Shown in pieces: positions 4,782-5,455 of a stretch of 5,455 bases of DNA. The position numbers and the translations under genes were made by a program. The notes below the pieces were generated by a model. It saw only the letters and a program-made list of their open reading frames with translations. It had not been told where the DNA came from and made no database searches. Source of the stretch: an uncultured Bacilli bacterium (GTDB lineage: Bacteria; Bacillota_I; Bacilli_A; RF39; UBA660); NCBI GenBank assembly GCA_934085635.1, contig CAKOHL010000071.1, positions 1 to 5,455 on the forward strand, written 5' to 3'. Within the stretch, counting starts at the first letter, position 1, and every line of letters begins with the position of its first letter.

Positions 4782-4887
4782 CATCATCTTCATCATCATC
4801 TTCAATTTCAATAGGTACTTCTTCTCCATTTTCATCTAGTGTTTTCCCGTTTGCATATAAGTATCCTATATAATCCATAAAATCCAT
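4768..4887 (-). CDS. 39-residue acidic protein between mutL and miaA
   Basis: This is a small open frame of 39 residues. It begins MDFMDYIGYLYANGKTLDEN, continues through EEVPIEIE, and ends in an almost pure Asp/Glu tail (residues 29-39, DDDEDDDEEE at the end). I do not recognise a family. Support: AAAGGAG lies upstream (12 bases before the ATG, rather far). The upstream short ORF stops at a TAATG overlapping this ATG. The downstream end overlaps the miaA start by 14 bases. No signal or membrane segment is visible. The N-terminal part is hydrophobic-aromatic and may bind a partner. An acidic tail could mimic nucleic acid or tune the expression of miaA through coupling; both ideas are speculative. 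Confidence 0.6.
   Translation of the reverse strand: MDFMDYIGYLYANGKTLDENGEEVPIEIEDDDEDDDEEE
4777..4800 (-). repeat. Two perfect 12-bp tandem units in the overlap of the acidic gene and the miaA start region
   Basis: On the minus strand GATGATGATGAA occurs twice in a row. In the acidic gene it encodes DDDE DDDE. One frame over it gives two runs of three consecutive ATG codons that include the miaA start candidates. Trinucleotide runs of this kind may slip. Confidence 0.85.
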
Positions 4888-4961
4888 TATAATATTACGC
4901 TCCTTTCAAACGATGTGGTTTCTGCCACTTTAATTATTATATTAAATATAAATTCAAACAT
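4887..4961 (-). CDS. Possible short peptide (24 residues or more) after mutL
   Basis: An open frame from ATG (4959-4961) encodes MFEFIFNIIIKVAETTSFER plus SVIL. Its stop TAA (4887-4889) overlaps the next ATG as TAATG, a typical coupling junction. The ATG has no nearby Shine-Dalgarno. However, TAGGAGA at the mutL stop codon is spaced six bases from an in-frame ATA (4986-4988), which would give 33 residues if that rare start is used. The sequence is amphipathic: an acidic/Lys start, then a hydrophobic stretch. It could be a real leader-type peptide that channels ribosomes to the downstream genes, or non-coding spacer. Confidence 0.3.
   Translation of the reverse strand: MFEFIFNIIIKVAETTSFERSVIL
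4900..4906 (-). promoter_or_regulatory. Ribosome binding site of the acidic small gene
   Basis: The minus strand reads AAAGGAG. It is 12 bases from the ATG at 4885-4887, longer than usual, and six bases from an in-frame ATT (4891-4893). Confidence 0.5.
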
Positions 4962-4994
4962 TTCTTCTTTTGTATTTATTTCTTTTATTTTGGT

Positions 4995-4999
4995 CTCCT
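4995..4999 (-). promoter_or_regulatory. Shine-Dalgarno overlapping the mutL stop codon
   Basis: AGGAG on the minus strand includes two bases of the mutL TAG stop (4998-5000). It implies that something is translated just downstream, yet no ATG, GTG or TTG lies in the right place; the codon at the ideal spacing is ATA (4986-4988). Confidence 0.4.
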
Positions 5000-5455
5000 A
5001 ACCATTAACTCTTTTAAACATTTTTTCTAATTCATATCTTGAGTATTTTATTATTGTTGGTCTTCCGTGAGGGCAAGTGTATGGAAATTCACATTTGAAT
5101 AGTCTTTTTAATAAAATGTCTTGTTCATCTAGTCCGATGTTTGTGTTTCCTTTGACACTCATTTTGCAAGATAAATTTATTGCCAGTTGTTCGTTAAATT
5201 TTACCCTATCAAATTTTTGATTACCATTTATTATTAGGTCAAATATTCTTTTTAAGCTTTCTGTTTCATAGCCTTCTCTTAGGTATGTTGGGTGTGATGT
5301 TATTCTTATAGTGTTTATTCCAAATTCTTCAAAGTCTATTCCTAGAGAAGTAATAAAGTCTTTGTTTTCCATAACTGTTATAAATTCGTTTTTAGTGAGT
5401 TCAATGTTTACTGGAAATAACATACTTATTTTAGATACTTCTTTTTTCTTTAGTT
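4998..5455 (-). CDS. mutL: DNA mismatch repair endonuclease MutL, C-terminal part (cut by window edge)
   Basis: MutL links mismatch recognition by MutS to strand nicking. The frame is open to the right edge, with 151 residues visible, so the ATG at 5421-5423 is internal and the N-terminal ATPase lies outside the window. Visible motifs belong to the C-terminal dimerisation/endonuclease domain: a hydrophobic strand (MLFPVNIELT), the EEFG and RITSHPTYL segments, SCKMSVKGN (95-103, counterpart of ACKxSIKAN), TCPHGRPTII (126-135) and the terminal EKMFKRVNG. The Cys of the first motif and CPHGRP, which in endonuclease-type MutL help bind metal, are both kept, so this is the nicking type of MutL, not the E. 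coli type. The DQHAA motif would lie upstream of the edge. It is followed by short ORFs and miaA, the common mutL-miaA order. Confidence 0.95.
   Translation of the reverse strand, partial: LKKKEVSKISMLFPVNIELTKNEFITVMENKDFITSLGIDFEEFGINTIRITSHPTYLREGYETESLKRIFDLIINGNQKFDRVKFNEQLAINLSCKMSVKGNTNIGLDEQDILLKRLFKCEFPYTCPHGRPTIIKYSRYELEKMFKRVNG

Noticed and set aside
4777..4800. CATCAT repeats considered as a CRISPR or regulatory microsatellite
   Set aside because: Only two 12-bp units without spacers, and they are fully explained as Asp/Glu codons.
150..4887. Shared GKTLD string in the 112-residue protein and the 39-residue acidic protein
   Set aside because: The rest of the two sequences does not align, so a five-residue match is probably chance.

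Overview
The window is very AT-rich by eye and carries ordinary bacterial housekeeping genes next to two endospore-formation genes (gpr, spoIIP). That points to a low-GC Bacillota, most likely an uncultured, compact-genome member of the Bacilli or a neighbouring gut lineage; this is inference. The code looks standard rather than mycoplasma-like, because miaA ends naturally at a TGA. Strong Shine-Dalgarno sites (GAGGTGG, AAAGGAGG, GGGAGGTG) precede several genes.

Layout from left to right. Positions 1-68 hold the tail of an unidentified + strand gene, which shares a bidirectional terminator with the next gene. A 112-codon minus-strand gene of unknown function (80-418, TTG start) has its own good promoter. 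The gap 419-563 holds that promoter and, on the + strand, a possible 60-nt structured RNA with a TATAAT box upstream. The minus-strand sporulation cluster gpr - spoIIP - small membrane protein follows (2624 down to 564). It runs divergently from rpsT (ribosomal protein S20), an arrangement like that of Bacillus. rpsT is followed by a + strand membrane-anchored transglutaminase-like protein (3021-3914). Its 3' end overlaps miaA, which lies on the minus strand at the end of the unit mutL (cut by the window edge) - short ORF - 39-aa acidic protein - miaA.

The genes form three working groups. gpr and spoIIP belong to the spore programme: SASP degradation during germination and peptidoglycan hydrolysis during engulfment. 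A sequence fitting the sigma-G consensus precedes gpr. MutL (mismatch repair) and MiaA (tRNA A37 prenylation) form the classic mutL-miaA operon, here with one or two tiny genes between them and each step apparently translationally coupled. rpsT is monocistronic with its own extended -10 promoter.

The most notable points are extreme compaction and small genes. Stop codons lie inside terminator hairpin loops. Two convergent genes each carry the other's terminator. The miaA start codon is nested in the poly-Asp codons of the 39-aa gene. The transglutaminase gene may be transcribed without a leader. The GPR protease is shortened by what looks like an internal deletion that spares both catalytic aspartates. 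I saw no CRISPR array, insertion sequence, tRNA or rRNA. No clear new multi-gene system was found.
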